From contig NC_019689.1 of NCBI RefSeq assembly GCF_000317025.1, positions 4,321,001 through 4,385,000 of the forward strand: 64,000 bases of DNA, read 5' to 3'. A program made the position numbers and the translations under genes. A model generated the notes under the pieces. That model searched no databases. It was not told the origin of the DNA and was given only the letters and a program-made list of their open reading frames with translations. The DNA is from Pleurocapsa sp. PCC 7327 (GTDB taxonomy: Bacteria > Cyanobacteriota > Cyanobacteriia > Cyanobacteriales > Microcystaceae). Of this stretch, positions 17,201 to 26,013 are shown one piece after another (within the stretch, counting starts at the first letter, position 1; each line of letters opens with the position of its first letter).

Positions 17201-18187
17201 ATGTTTCCCATTACTCGTCCTCGCCGTCTTCGCCAAACGCCTCAATTGCGCCGTATGGTGCGCGAAACCGTCCTCACTGCCAACGATCTGATCTATCCCC
17301 TGTTTGCCGTGCCAGGAGAAGGCATTGCCCAAGAAGTAAAATCCATGCCGGGAGTCTACCAACTCTCGGTTGATAAAATTGTTGAGGAAGCAAAAGAAGT
17401 TTACAAGCTAGGGATTCCTGCCATCATCCTCTTTGGCATTCCAGAGAACAAAGATGCCGACGCTACGGGGGCTTGGCACGATTGCGGCATCGTTCAGAAA
17501 ACAGCTACAGCCGTTAAAGAAGCCGTACCAGATTTAATCGTCGTCGCCGATACTTGCCTGTGCGAATACACCGATCACGGTCACTGTGGTTACTTGCAAA
17601 CAGGCGACTTGTTGGGACGGGTTTTAAACGATCCCACCTTGGAACTATTAAAGAAAACCGCCGTCTCGCAAGCGAAAGCCGGCGCAGATATCATTGCTCC
17701 CTCTGGGATGATGGATGGATTTGTAAGGGCAATCCGAGAAGCCCTCGACGAAGCAGGATTTCAAGATACGCCCATTCTTTCCTATGCGGCTAAATATGCT
17801 TCAGCCTATTACGGGCCATTCCGCGATGCTGCCGAGTCAGCCCCCCAATTTGGCGATCGCCGCACCTATCAAATGGATCCCGGCAATGCCCGCGAAGCCC
17901 TCAAAGAAGTCGAATTAGATATTGCCGAAGGGGCAGATATGCTAATGGTCAAACCCGCTTTGGCGTATATGGATATCATCTGGCGGGTGAAAGAAATAAC
18001 CAATTTACCCGTTGCGGCATACAATGTTTCGGGAGAATATTCGATGATTAAAGCAGCCGCCCTCAACGGTTGGATTGACGAAAAGAAAGTTACTTTAGAA
18101 ACTTTAACGAGCCTCAAGCGATCGGGTGCCGATTTGATTTTAACCTACCATGCTAAAGATGCCGTTCGCTGGCTGCAAGAAGAATAA
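17201..18187 (+). CDS. hemB: Porphobilinogen synthase (delta-aminolevulinic acid dehydratase)
   Basis: A 328-aa enzyme that joins two 5-aminolevulinate molecules into porphobilinogen, the first pyrrole of heme and chlorophyll. The metal site [14 protein letters not shown] is a Cys-containing, zinc-type cluster. Active-site lysines appear in SYAAKYAS and [11 protein letters not shown], the latter forming the Schiff base. [15 protein letters not shown] is also typical. The ATG at 17201 fits the family's [11 protein letters not shown] opening. Length is normal. It sits alone, with repeats downstream. Confident assignment. Confidence 0.97.
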   Translation: MFPITRPRRLRQTPQLRRMVRETVLTANDLIYPLFAVPGEGIAQEVKSMPGVYQLSVDKIVEEAKEVYKLGIPAIILFGIPENKDADATGAWHDCGIVQKTATAVKEAVPDLIVVADTCLCEYTDHGHCGYLQTGDLLGRVLNDPTLELLKKTAVSQAKAGADIIAPSGMMDGFVRAIREALDEAGFQDTPILSYAAKYASAYYGPFRDAAESAPQFGDRRTYQMDPGNAREALKEVELDIAEGADMLMVKPALAYMDIIWRVKEITNLPVAAYNVSGEYSMIKAAALNGWIDEKKVTLETLTSLKRSGADLILTYHAKDAVRWLQEE

Positions 18188-18194
18188 AAAACTT

Positions 18195-18404
18195 CTGAGA
18201 CGGAGGGTGTGGGGAGTGCGGGAGGTGTAGGGAGATGGGGAGACTGGGGGACTGGGAGAGAATTAACTACTAACTACTAACTACTAACAATCCTCAATCC
18301 TTTCATCCGCCGTTCTCCTTGAAGAGGTTCAAGGAGCGTGCGGCGGCTTCGCCAAAATCGAAAATCCTTTCATCGAATGACCAATGACCAATGACTAATT
18401 GAAT
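18195..18404. repeat. Composite low-complexity repeat with strong hairpin
   Basis: G-rich units (GGGGAGTGCGGGAGG, GACTGGGGGACTGGG) are followed by the heptamer ACTACTA repeated about three times and, near 18378, by ACCAATG heptamers. Inverted versions of the same set occur at 11075 and 51040-51180. Within it, 18307-18346 forms a hairpin: CCGCCG pairs with CGGCGG, enclosing a perfect 9-bp stem CTCCTTGAA/TTCAAGGAG with a GAGG loop. Confidence 0.6.
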
Positions 18405-20651
18405 ATGTCTCATCCCTTATATGTTGCTTTTATCTGGCACCAACACCAGCCACTCTATAAATCCCGCGAAGCCGCTGCCGATGGCGGGGGACAGTATCGC
18501 TTGCCGTGGGTGCGGTTGCACGGCACTAAAGATTATCTAGATTTAGTCCTAATTTTAGAACGCTATCCCAAACTCCATCAGACAGTCAATCTCGTTCCTT
18601 CCTTAATTTTACAACTGGAAGAATATGCGGCAGGAGAAGCGATCGATCTCTATCTAGCGCTGACGGTGACTCCTGAAGACCAACTGAACGAGCAACAAAA
18701 ACGCTATATTATCGAGCATTTTTTTGATGGCAATCACCACACGCTCATCGATCCCCATCCTCGCTACAGCGAACTTTATGTCCAACGCCAGGAAAAGGGA
18801 CGGTCTTGGTGTTTTAAACACTGGACTAATCGAGATTATAGCGACCTGTTAGCATGGCATAACCTATCTTGGATCGATCCTCTGTTTTGGGACGATCCAG
18901 AAATTGAGGCATGGCTCAAACAAGGGAAAAACTTTACTTTGAGCGATCGCCAGCGCATTATTTCTAAACAAAGAGACATCATTCGCCGTATTGTTCCCCA
19001 GCATCGACAAATGCAAGATGCGGGTCAGTTAGAAGTGACTACCAGTCCCTATACCCACCCGATTCTCCCTCTGCTTGCCGATACTAATTCTGCTTTGGTG
19101 GCAGTTCCAGAAATGGTTTTGCCCGAAGGACGCTTTCAGTGGGAAGAAGACATTCCCCGCCACCTGCGCAAAGCTTGGGATTTGTATACAGACAGGTTTG
19201 GCAGACAACCTCGCGGTTTGTGGCCTTCGGAACAGGCTGTCAGTCCTGCAATATTACCCCACGTTGCTAAAGCAGGATACCGATGGCTTTGTTCTGACGA
19301 AGCAGTTTTAGGGTGGACGTTGGGGCGCTATTTTCATCGCGACGAAACGGGTAATGTCTCGGAACCGGAATTACTCTATCGTCCCTATCGCTTAGAAACG
19401 CCCTACGGAGATTTAGCAATTGTCTTTCGAGACCATCGCCTCTCCGATCTGATCGGCTTTACCTATGGGGCAATGGAACCCACTCACGCTGCATCGGATT
19501 TTATCGGACACTTAGAAGCGATCGCGCGTTCTCTCAAACATCAACAAGCAGAAGAAACGACTGCTTTAGAGAAACCATGGCTGGTGACGATTGCCCTCGA
19601 TGGAGAAAACTGCTGGGAATACTATCAAAAAGACGGTTTGCCTTTTCTGGAAGCACTCTATGAAAAGCTAAGCGACGACGAAGAGATTAAATTAGTGACC
19701 GTTTCCGAATTTCTAGAACGGTTCCCGCCGACAGCAGCCATTTCTGGGGACGAATTGCATAGCGGTTCTTGGGTCGATGGCAATTTTACAACCTGGATCG
19801 GCGATCCGGCAAAGAATAAGGCATGGGATCTCCTCATAGAAGCCAGACAAATGTTAGCCAAGCATCCAGAAGCAACAGAAGAAAATAATCCCGAAGCCTG
19901 GGAAGCTTTGTATGCGGCTGAAGGTTCGGACTGGTTTTGGTGGTTTGGAGAAGGTCATTCATCCAATCAGGATGCCGCGTTCGATCGCCTCTTTCGAGAA
20001 CACCTTTGTGCTATTTACCGTGCCGTAAACGAACCCGTTCCCCCACGATTGCACCAGCCTGTAGAAGACCACGAGGAAAAAGAACAATATCGTCCGCAAA
20101 CCTTTATCCATCCACTGATTGATGGTCGTGGCGACGAACAAGATTGGGACAAAGCAGGTCGGATCGAAATTAGTGGTGCTAGAGGTACGATGCACCGAAG
20201 TAGCGAGGTTCAGCGCTTATTTTATGGCTGGGATCACCTAAATTTCTATCTTCGCTTCGACTTTAAGGCAGGAGTCAAACCCGGTCGCGATTTGCCCCCA
20301 CAATTGCATTTACTATGGTACTATCCCGGCATCCCGATGTGCGTTAGTCCCATTCCTTTGTCGAGCGTGCCCGATCTGGCTCCGCTAAACTATTTATACC
20401 GCCATCATTTGGGCATTAATTTACAAACGGGTTCCGTTTGGTTAGAAGAGGCGCAAGAAGGTTTTAGCTGGCATCCGAGGGCTACTCGTGCCGATATCGC
20501 TTTCAAGCAATGCTTGGAGATAGCAGTTCCTTGGGCAGATTTGCATATCGAGCCGGATGATTCTTTACACCTGATCGCAGTTTTAGCCGATCGCGACGAG
20601 TTCCATAGTTATTTACCAGAAAATGGGCTAATCATGTTACAAGCGCCATAG
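18405..20651 (+). CDS. Glycoside hydrolase family 57 protein
   Basis: A 748-aa cytoplasmic protein. The N-terminus has the GH57 motif FIWHQHQPLY, followed by VNLVPSLILQLEEY. The region with the expected catalytic glutamate reads GLWPSEQAVS, and the second-acid region shows IALDGENCWEYY. The C-terminal third (about 560-748) resembles the beta-rich extension of larger GH57 proteins. Family members are alpha-glucan-acting amylases, 4-alpha-glucanotransferases or branching enzymes. With malQ elsewhere in the window, a glycogen role is plausible. I use the ATG at 18405, 6 bases after an in-frame TTG. The specificity cannot be assigned. Confidence 0.88.
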   Translation: MSHPLYVAFIWHQHQPLYKSREAAADGGGQYRLPWVRLHGTKDYLDLVLILERYPKLHQTVNLVPSLILQLEEYAAGEAIDLYLALTVTPEDQLNEQQKRYIIEHFFDGNHHTLIDPHPRYSELYVQRQEKGRSWCFKHWTNRDYSDLLAWHNLSWIDPLFWDDPEIEAWLKQGKNFTLSDRQRIISKQRDIIRRIVPQHRQMQDAGQLEVTTSPYTHPILPLLADTNSALVAVPEMVLPEGRFQWEEDIPRHLRKAWDLYTDRFGRQPRGLWPSEQAVSPAILPHVAKAGYRWLCSDEAVLGWTLGRYFHRDETGNVSEPELLYRPYRLETPYGDLAIVFRDHRLSDLIGFTYGAMEPTHAASDFIGHLEAIARSLKHQQAEETTALEKPWLVTIALDGENCWEYYQKDGLPFLEALYEKLSDDEEIKLVTVSEFLERFPPTAAISGDELHSGSWVDGNFTTWIGDPAKNKAWDLLIEARQMLAKHPEATEENNPEAWEALYAAEGSDWFWWFGEGHSSNQDAAFDRLFREHLCAIYRAVNEPVPPRLHQPVEDHEEKEQYRPQTFIHPLIDGRGDEQDWDKAGRIEISGARGTMHRSSEVQRLFYGWDHLNFYLRFDFKAGVKPGRDLPPQLHLLWYYPGIPMCVSPIPLSSVPDLAPLNYLYRHHLGINLQTGSVWLEEAQEGFSWHPRATRADIAFKQCLEIAVPWADLHIEPDDSLHLIAVLADRDEFHSYLPENGLIMLQAP

Positions 20652-20655
20652 TATC

Positions 20656-21147
20656 CTAGCAACTGCAATCGCAACTTGCGATCGCATTTTTATCCAATCG
20701 ACACAATCTAACTTTTTGGCTAATTGTCGCCCCTATTCTTTCGTAAAATTTGATGCCCCTTGGGTTATTAATAGAGACTGTCCAGTCAATTCTGCCACAA
20801 TTATTTGCTTGGGCTATTTGACACAAACGTTCAATCAATGCCGTACCTATACCTTTACTTCGATGTTCGGGTTTGATATACAAATCATCTAACCAAAGGC
20901 AAGTTTGAGCGAGAAAAGTTGAGTAGATGTAATGATAGCTAGCAAATCCAAGAATTTCGCGCTCGCTTTCCGCCAAGAGAATAAATTCAATTGGATTTTT
21001 GCAGAACAAAGTATCTTCTAATTTCTGAAGTGTTGCTTCAACTGATTCGGGACAACCATCAAACTGTGCTTTGAGATGAATCAGTTCCAACATAATCGGA
21101 AGATCGCTTTTTGTTGCTTCTCGAATTAATAATTGTTTATTTTTCAT
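20656..21147 (-). CDS. GNAT-family N-acetyltransferase
   Basis: A 163-aa protein with a standard GNAT fold. LIREATKSDLPIMLEL starts strand 1. The acetyl-CoA pyrophosphate loop is HRSKGIGTALIERL near residue 100, and the NNPRGIKFYERIGA segment forms the late motif. These enzymes move acetyl groups from acetyl-CoA to amines. The substrate cannot be predicted and no gene nearby hints at one. Start ATG at 21147. The gene converges with the GH57 gene, 4 bp apart. The Cys-rich tail CDCSC is unusual but its meaning is unclear. Confidence 0.88.
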   Translation of the reverse strand: MKNKQLLIREATKSDLPIMLELIHLKAQFDGCPESVEATLQKLEDTLFCKNPIEFILLAESEREILGFASYHYIYSTFLAQTCLWLDDLYIKPEHRSKGIGTALIERLCQIAQANNCGRIDWTVSINNPRGIKFYERIGATISQKVRLCRLDKNAIASCDCSC

Positions 21148-21397
21148 AATTCTAAGTTTTGAAATTTAAATTGCATCTTCCATACCAAGTTGCAGTTAAA
21201 GATATTGCTTATCATTCTGAGCGATGCGAGCCAAAGCGCGTAGGAGAATAATCCCCAAGATCCTTCGCTATCGCGACTGATGACATTTTTGAACGCAACC
21301 TAGTATCGCCTAAGATTTACTGTACGAAACTTACAAATAGATGTCCAATATATATTTAGTAGTAAAAATATATGTTGAGAATATAAATAGTTGAATT

Positions 21398-22267
21398 ATG
21401 GAACTGCGACACCTGCGCTATTTTGTGGCGGTAGCTGAAGAACTTAACTTCAGTCGCGCAGCGGAAAAACTACATATCGCTCAGCCGCCTCTTTCTCAGC
21501 AAATCCAGGATTTAGAGGCAGAATTGAGCGTGCAGTTGTTTGAGCGAACCAAACGTCGCGTTGAATTGACTGAAGCAGGTAAAATATTTCTAGCCGAAGT
21601 AGAAAAAGTCTTCGAGCAAGTCCACCAGGCGGTCAAAGCCGCACAAAGAGCGAGTCGCGGTGAAGTAGGAAAACTTGCGATCGGGTTTAATAGTTCCGCT
21701 ACTTATAGCGTTTTGCCGGATTTGCTGCGTCAATTTCGCCAACACTGTCCCGATGTGGAACTGATTTTACGAGAATTGACCACGAGTCAGCAGTTAGAGA
21801 AGTTGCAGCAAAATCAAATCGATCTCGGACTGTTGTATTTACCCGTAGATACGAACGAGTTGAAGGTAGTATCCGTGTTAAAAGAACCTTTGATGGTAGC
21901 TTTGCCAGAAACTCATCCTTTGGCAGATCGAGCTGAAATTGCGATCGCGCAATTAATTAACGAACCTTTTATCTTGCCACCACCTCGCTTGGGCGAAGGG
22001 CTTTACAGTCAAATCATGCGCTTTTTCGATCGGATTAGCTTTCATCCCAAAGTTATCCAGACTGCTACTTTACTGCAAACCGCGATCGCGTTGGTTGCTG
22101 GAGGGGTAGGCGTTGCCTTAGTTCCCGCATCGTTACAAAACCTGAAAAGAACGGGTGTCATTTATCGGGCGATAGTACCAACTGCACCGGAAGTAGAAAT
22201 AGTCCTCGCTTGGCGACAGAATAATTTATCTCCAGTTTTGCAGAGGTTTGTTGAGCTTGTTTTGTAA
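21398..22267 (+). CDS. LysR-family transcriptional regulator
   Basis: A 289-aa regulator. The N-terminal winged helix-turn-helix is typical: MELRHLRYFVAVAEE, then FSRAAEKLHIAQPPLSQQI and LFERTKRRVELTEAG. A linker helix (about 60-90) leads to a substrate-binding domain with two alpha/beta lobes. The sequence is closest in feel to the BenM/CatM-like branch, but the inducer is unknown. LysR proteins usually control a divergent gene. Here the divergent neighbour is the GNAT gene at 20656-21147, 250 bp away, which makes it the natural candidate target. ATG start at 21398. Confidence 0.93.
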   Translation: MELRHLRYFVAVAEELNFSRAAEKLHIAQPPLSQQIQDLEAELSVQLFERTKRRVELTEAGKIFLAEVEKVFEQVHQAVKAAQRASRGEVGKLAIGFNSSATYSVLPDLLRQFRQHCPDVELILRELTTSQQLEKLQQNQIDLGLLYLPVDTNELKVVSVLKEPLMVALPETHPLADRAEIAIAQLINEPFILPPPRLGEGLYSQIMRFFDRISFHPKVIQTATLLQTAIALVAGGVGVALVPASLQNLKRTGVIYRAIVPTAPEVEIVLAWRQNNLSPVLQRFVELVL

Positions 22268-22268
22268 A

Positions 22269-23159
22269 CTACTTACTGCTCAATTTAAAACGGAACAGTG
22301 CCATCAGTCCGCTGACCAAAAGCAAACCAATTGATATTGTAGGTTCGGGTATCCTTTCCTGTTGGTTTTGTTGGGAACTTGCCGCGAGTGCGGATACAGA
22401 ATTTAAATTGTTAACCGTACCCGAACCCGATAGCGAGGCACTACTTGCGACTGTTGGAGCTAGACCAGTGATAGGCGCAATCCAGGGAACAAACGACGAT
22501 ACGCGCGTAGAAGCCATCAAATCGCTGTAATCAGCTAGGTAGGAATTACCAGAAGTGTCCATCATAAAAGAAGTAACACCAGCTAAATATCCATCTATAA
22601 ACAAGCCACCACCGCTATCAATGGGAGCGACAGAGCATTCTAGTGGAAGAGGAGTTGGCGAACCTATGCGATTAGAGAGCTGATTTGGACTGTCAAAGTC
22701 TGCCACCAGAAGGGTGTCCAACCATCTAGCGCCGTTAGGATCGACGAATCCGGCACTATCAACTACGTTTTGGGCACCTCGTTTTATTCCATCAAAGCTT
22801 CTCTTCCTCGACCGCCCATTACCCGTATTACCGAAGCCAACATAGTCGCCGATTCGTCCAACTTCGTTAGCTCCGGTCATGAGAAGAGCAGGAGCCACAT
22901 CGAGGACAGGTGTACTTAATTGCAAAAGAGCAATATCTCTGCCTGCGGCTAGATTGGGAGCAAGCTGAGGCTGAGACCAGTCCTGAGCCATCCAGTCTGG
23001 ATACACTTGGGCACTCGCAACTGGATAAGCGGCTGAACCGACATTAAAATAAGCAGATTGGTTTTGGCCGAGAATGACAGATAAATTCGGATTGTTAGGA
23101 TTGTACGCACAATGAGCAGCCGTCAGCACCAATATGGATGAACGAGCGTACCCGAACAA
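22269..23159 (-). pseudogene. 5'-truncated trypsin-like serine protease with PEP-CTERM tail
   Basis: The frame keeps all three chymotrypsin-fold residues: His in LTAAHCAY, Asp in RDIALLQL, Ser in PIDSGGGLF. It ends with a PEP-CTERM sorting signal, IPEPTISIGLLL, then a hydrophobic helix and basic residues. The 5' end is wrong. The only in-frame start is a TTG (23159) ten codons before the catalytic His, and an in-frame stop lies just upstream. The signal peptide and first strands are missing, and the break falls exactly at a 138-bp tandem duplication. It is probably a remnant of a secreted protease, though a sequencing or assembly problem is possible. Confidence 0.75.
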
Positions 23160-23432
23160 CGAAAGACGAGGGTATTAGCGGAGTTATAAAGGAAAAATTT
23201 AATAGTCAATAATTCTTATTAGACCTTCCACAGCAGCAATTTTAGACGAGTTGGTACCAAATAGCAGCTTCCCTAACCATAACCCCTTTCCTTACAACGA
23301 AAGACGAGGGTATTAGCGGAGTTATAAAGGAAAAATTTAATAGTCAATAATTCTTATTAGACCTTCCACAGCAGCAATTTTAGACGAGTTGGTACCAAAT
23401 AGCAGCTTCCCTAACCATAACCCCTTTCCTTA
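23156..23432. repeat. Perfect tandem duplication, 2 x 138 bp
   Basis: The unit beginning ACAACGAAAGACGAGGG and ending ACCCCTTTCCTT occurs twice in a row with a period of 138 bp and no mismatch that I can see. One end touches the truncated protease and the other touches the glycosyltransferase remnant. The unit has no open frame. Identity between copies means recent duplication, slippage or an assembly error. Confidence 0.9.
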
Positions 23433-23728
23433 AGCCGTAGGAGCCAAGAGATCTCGCTATCGACCCAGCCGAGATCTTGTCCACTTGTCGTCGCGATCGC
23501 GTCGTGAAGTGCTTATCCCCGTCCGGTATGAGGAGCCGCGATGACTTCGATCCGTTTATCTTTCTGTTCGTAATGACGAGCGATTTCAACAGAGCGATCG
23601 GTCGAACCATTGTCCTAGATTAGTAGCTCAAAATCTTCCCTTGTCTGGGATAGAACGCTTTCAATCGCGGCACCTAGATAGCGATCGCGGTCTTTTACTG
23701 TGATAATCAAAGAAATTGGAACCCTCAA
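23433..23728 (-). pseudogene. Glycosyltransferase family 2 remnant
   Basis: Read on the minus strand from TTG 23728, the frame gives ISLIITVKDRDRYLGAAIES, then after a TAG it gives DNGSTDRSVEIARHYEQKD, then IEVIAAPHTGRG, a TAA, and ALHDAIATTSGQDLGWVDSE. That is the nucleotide-sugar-binding start of a GT2 enzyme, including the DxGSTD loop and the approach to the DxD site. Two in-frame stops (TAG where Trp is expected, TAA where Gln is expected) and loss of everything beyond the duplication show it is dead. Confidence 0.8.
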
Positions 23729-24016
23729 GGGAAGACTCCCGGCTTGGCTTGACAAATTCTAGCTACATATCGAGTCAAAAGCGCGATTGAAGGGAGCCAA
23801 TGCGTAAGGACGCGATAGCACACACCTGTAATATTTCTGTAGTACTAGCGGGCGCGATCTCGCTAGCTGCTAAAAAAATTGGCACTTAAGCTACCTGCAA
23901 ATCAGCTCGCACATCATTAAAGTATGAAGATTAGACTATTTGTTTTTGTGAAGATTTTAATTATGGGGCGATAGAGAGATTGTAAACTCTAAATTATCCT
24001 TATAATTGTCATAAAT

Positions 24017-25648
24017 ATGACTAATTCTATTCCTCCCGACCTTTTGGTTGGATTAGAGGGTGGTTATAGTAAAGTTCCTGAAGAAGTAAGAGAATTCCTT
24101 CGCACAGAACCGCGCCCACCAGAAACCGATCCAACTTTGGGAATCTCCGTTGCAGTCGATAGACAAGAAACGCCGCAACATCGTTTAGTGACAATTGGAG
24201 ATTCGTTAACTCACGGCTTTCAAAGTGGAGCAATCTTTAAGACTAATTTATCCTATCCCATGCTAATTGCTCGCGAAATGGGTTGGAGCCGGAATTTTCG
24301 TTATCCTAGCTATTCTGGACCAGGAAATGGTCTTCCCCTCAATTTGGAAAAGTTAGCACGAGAATTAGGCGATCGCTATCAGATAGCAGATGGGATTAAT
24401 GCGATCGATGCCGCTTTATTGTTACCTTGGCTGAGAGGCTATCTTGACCAAATAGAAGATTATTGGGAACGAGGAGAGGGACTGAATGCACCCGAACGAG
24501 GAGCGATTAACCATAATTTAGCTGTGTATGGATGGGATCTACGCAATACGCTATCTCGGAATGCCGATCTAGCTAAAGACGTTATTAGACAAACCCCCAC
24601 CAAAGAGGATTTTCTTCGGCAAGTTCCTGAAAACGCTAATGAAATTGCAACGCTGTGGGTTTTGAATAGCGCCAGAAATTCTGCCAATAAAGCCTTAACA
24701 CCATTGGAAGCAGCAAAAGCTTTGGGAGAAGAAGGCGGGATAGAGACTCTAATCATTTTAATCGGCGCAAATAATGCATTAGGCAGTATTTTGACCTTTA
24801 AACTCAGGTGGTCTGATGTTGGCTACCAGGATATGAGGGAAAATGATAAATATACCGTCTGGCTCCCCAGTCATTTCAAAGACGAGTTAGACCAAATTGT
24901 CGAACAAGTTAAGCAGATTAAAGCCCGTCACGTTATTTGGGGAACAGTTCCCCATGTTACGATCGCGCCTTTTGCTCGCGGTGTTAGTGAAAATGGTCAA
25001 AAAATTCAACCAGGCTCTCGATATTTTCCCTTTTACGTGCCAATTTGGTTAGAAAATACTTTCCATCCTAATAATCGTCGCCATCCTCGTTTAACTGCCA
25101 ATCAAGCTAGAGGCATTGATAGCGCGATCGACAAATACAACGAATATCTTGTCGAAGCCGTCCGTGCAGGTCGTCGGCAAGGAAAAGACTGGTATTTGTT
25201 TGAAACGGCTGGATTGTTAGATCGCTTAGCTGCGCGACGTTACATTGAAGATCCGATCGCTCATCCCAATTGGTGGACTGAATATCCATTGCCAGAACCC
25301 TTGAAAAACCTAAATCCGCAGCCAACTTCATTATTTTTTAAGTCCAATCAACAAGGTCGTCAGCAAGGCGGACTGTTTTCCTTGGATGGCATTCATCCAA
25401 CCACAATTGGTTACGGAATTTTGGCACAAGAGATTATTAATATTATGCAATTGGCAGGGGTTGAATTTTATGAAAGTAATGGAATTACTAAAAAGACGGG
25501 CAAGATCGAAATTGATTTCGATCGCCTAATTAAAGAAGACACCCTAATTTCTAAGCCACCTCCGGCTGTCTCTGCTATCTTAGACTCCATCGGCTGGGTC
25601 GACAGCATGACTGGGATTATTTCGCAACTGTATCAAAATAATATTTAA
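24017..25648 (+). CDS. GDSL/SGNH-type hydrolase
   Basis: A 543-aa protein with the GDSL esterase blocks: VTIGDSLTHG (block I, Ser63), LIILIGANNALG (block III, the Gly/Asn pair) and DGIHPTTIGYGILA (block V, catalytic Asp and His, near 460). It is longer than typical GDSL enzymes, with a large insertion between blocks I and III and an N-terminal extension that has no signal peptide. The enzymes cleave esters. The substrate is not deducible. It begins with ATG at 24017, after a degenerate region, and stands alone. All catalytic residues are present, so it should be active. Confidence 0.85.
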   Translation: MTNSIPPDLLVGLEGGYSKVPEEVREFLRTEPRPPETDPTLGISVAVDRQETPQHRLVTIGDSLTHGFQSGAIFKTNLSYPMLIAREMGWSRNFRYPSYSGPGNGLPLNLEKLARELGDRYQIADGINAIDAALLLPWLRGYLDQIEDYWERGEGLNAPERGAINHNLAVYGWDLRNTLSRNADLAKDVIRQTPTKEDFLRQVPENANEIATLWVLNSARNSANKALTPLEAAKALGEEGGIETLIILIGANNALGSILTFKLRWSDVGYQDMRENDKYTVWLPSHFKDELDQIVEQVKQIKARHVIWGTVPHVTIAPFARGVSENGQKIQPGSRYFPFYVPIWLENTFHPNNRRHPRLTANQARGIDSAIDKYNEYLVEAVRAGRRQGKDWYLFETAGLLDRLAARRYIEDPIAHPNWWTEYPLPEPLKNLNPQPTSLFFKSNQQGRQQGGLFSLDGIHPTTIGYGILAQEIINIMQLAGVEFYESNGITKKTGKIEIDFDRLIKEDTLISKPPPAVSAILDSIGWVDSMTGIISQLYQNNI

Positions 25649-26013
25649 TATTTTGCCAAAGTTATCGTTGAGGGAGTTGCGATCGCTCTCATCTTGATGC
25701 GGGAACAATTGGAACAACAAATAGTTTGTTTAATTAAGATTAGCAGAGTGTTTTGAATTGCAATTTAAAAATTTAAAAGACAGTATTTGACAGAAACTTT
25801 ACTTTCATAAATTAGTGATAAAAGAAATATAAAATTAACCCTCTCAAAGCCAAACGAGGAGTGCGCAAGGTTATATTGGGATTGAGTCTTTGCAGCAACT
25901 GTAGCAGACATAGTGTAAAATTCTGGTGCCCGAAACGAACAAATTGTCAATGATTTGTAGTTTCGCCAAGCCTCGGCTCGATCTTGTCTGAGTTCATTTC
26001 TCCTAATCTCGCC

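Noticed and set aside
23380..23610. ORF of 76 codons on the minus strand
   Set aside because: It is a different reading frame of the glycosyltransferase relic and passes into the 138-bp duplication.
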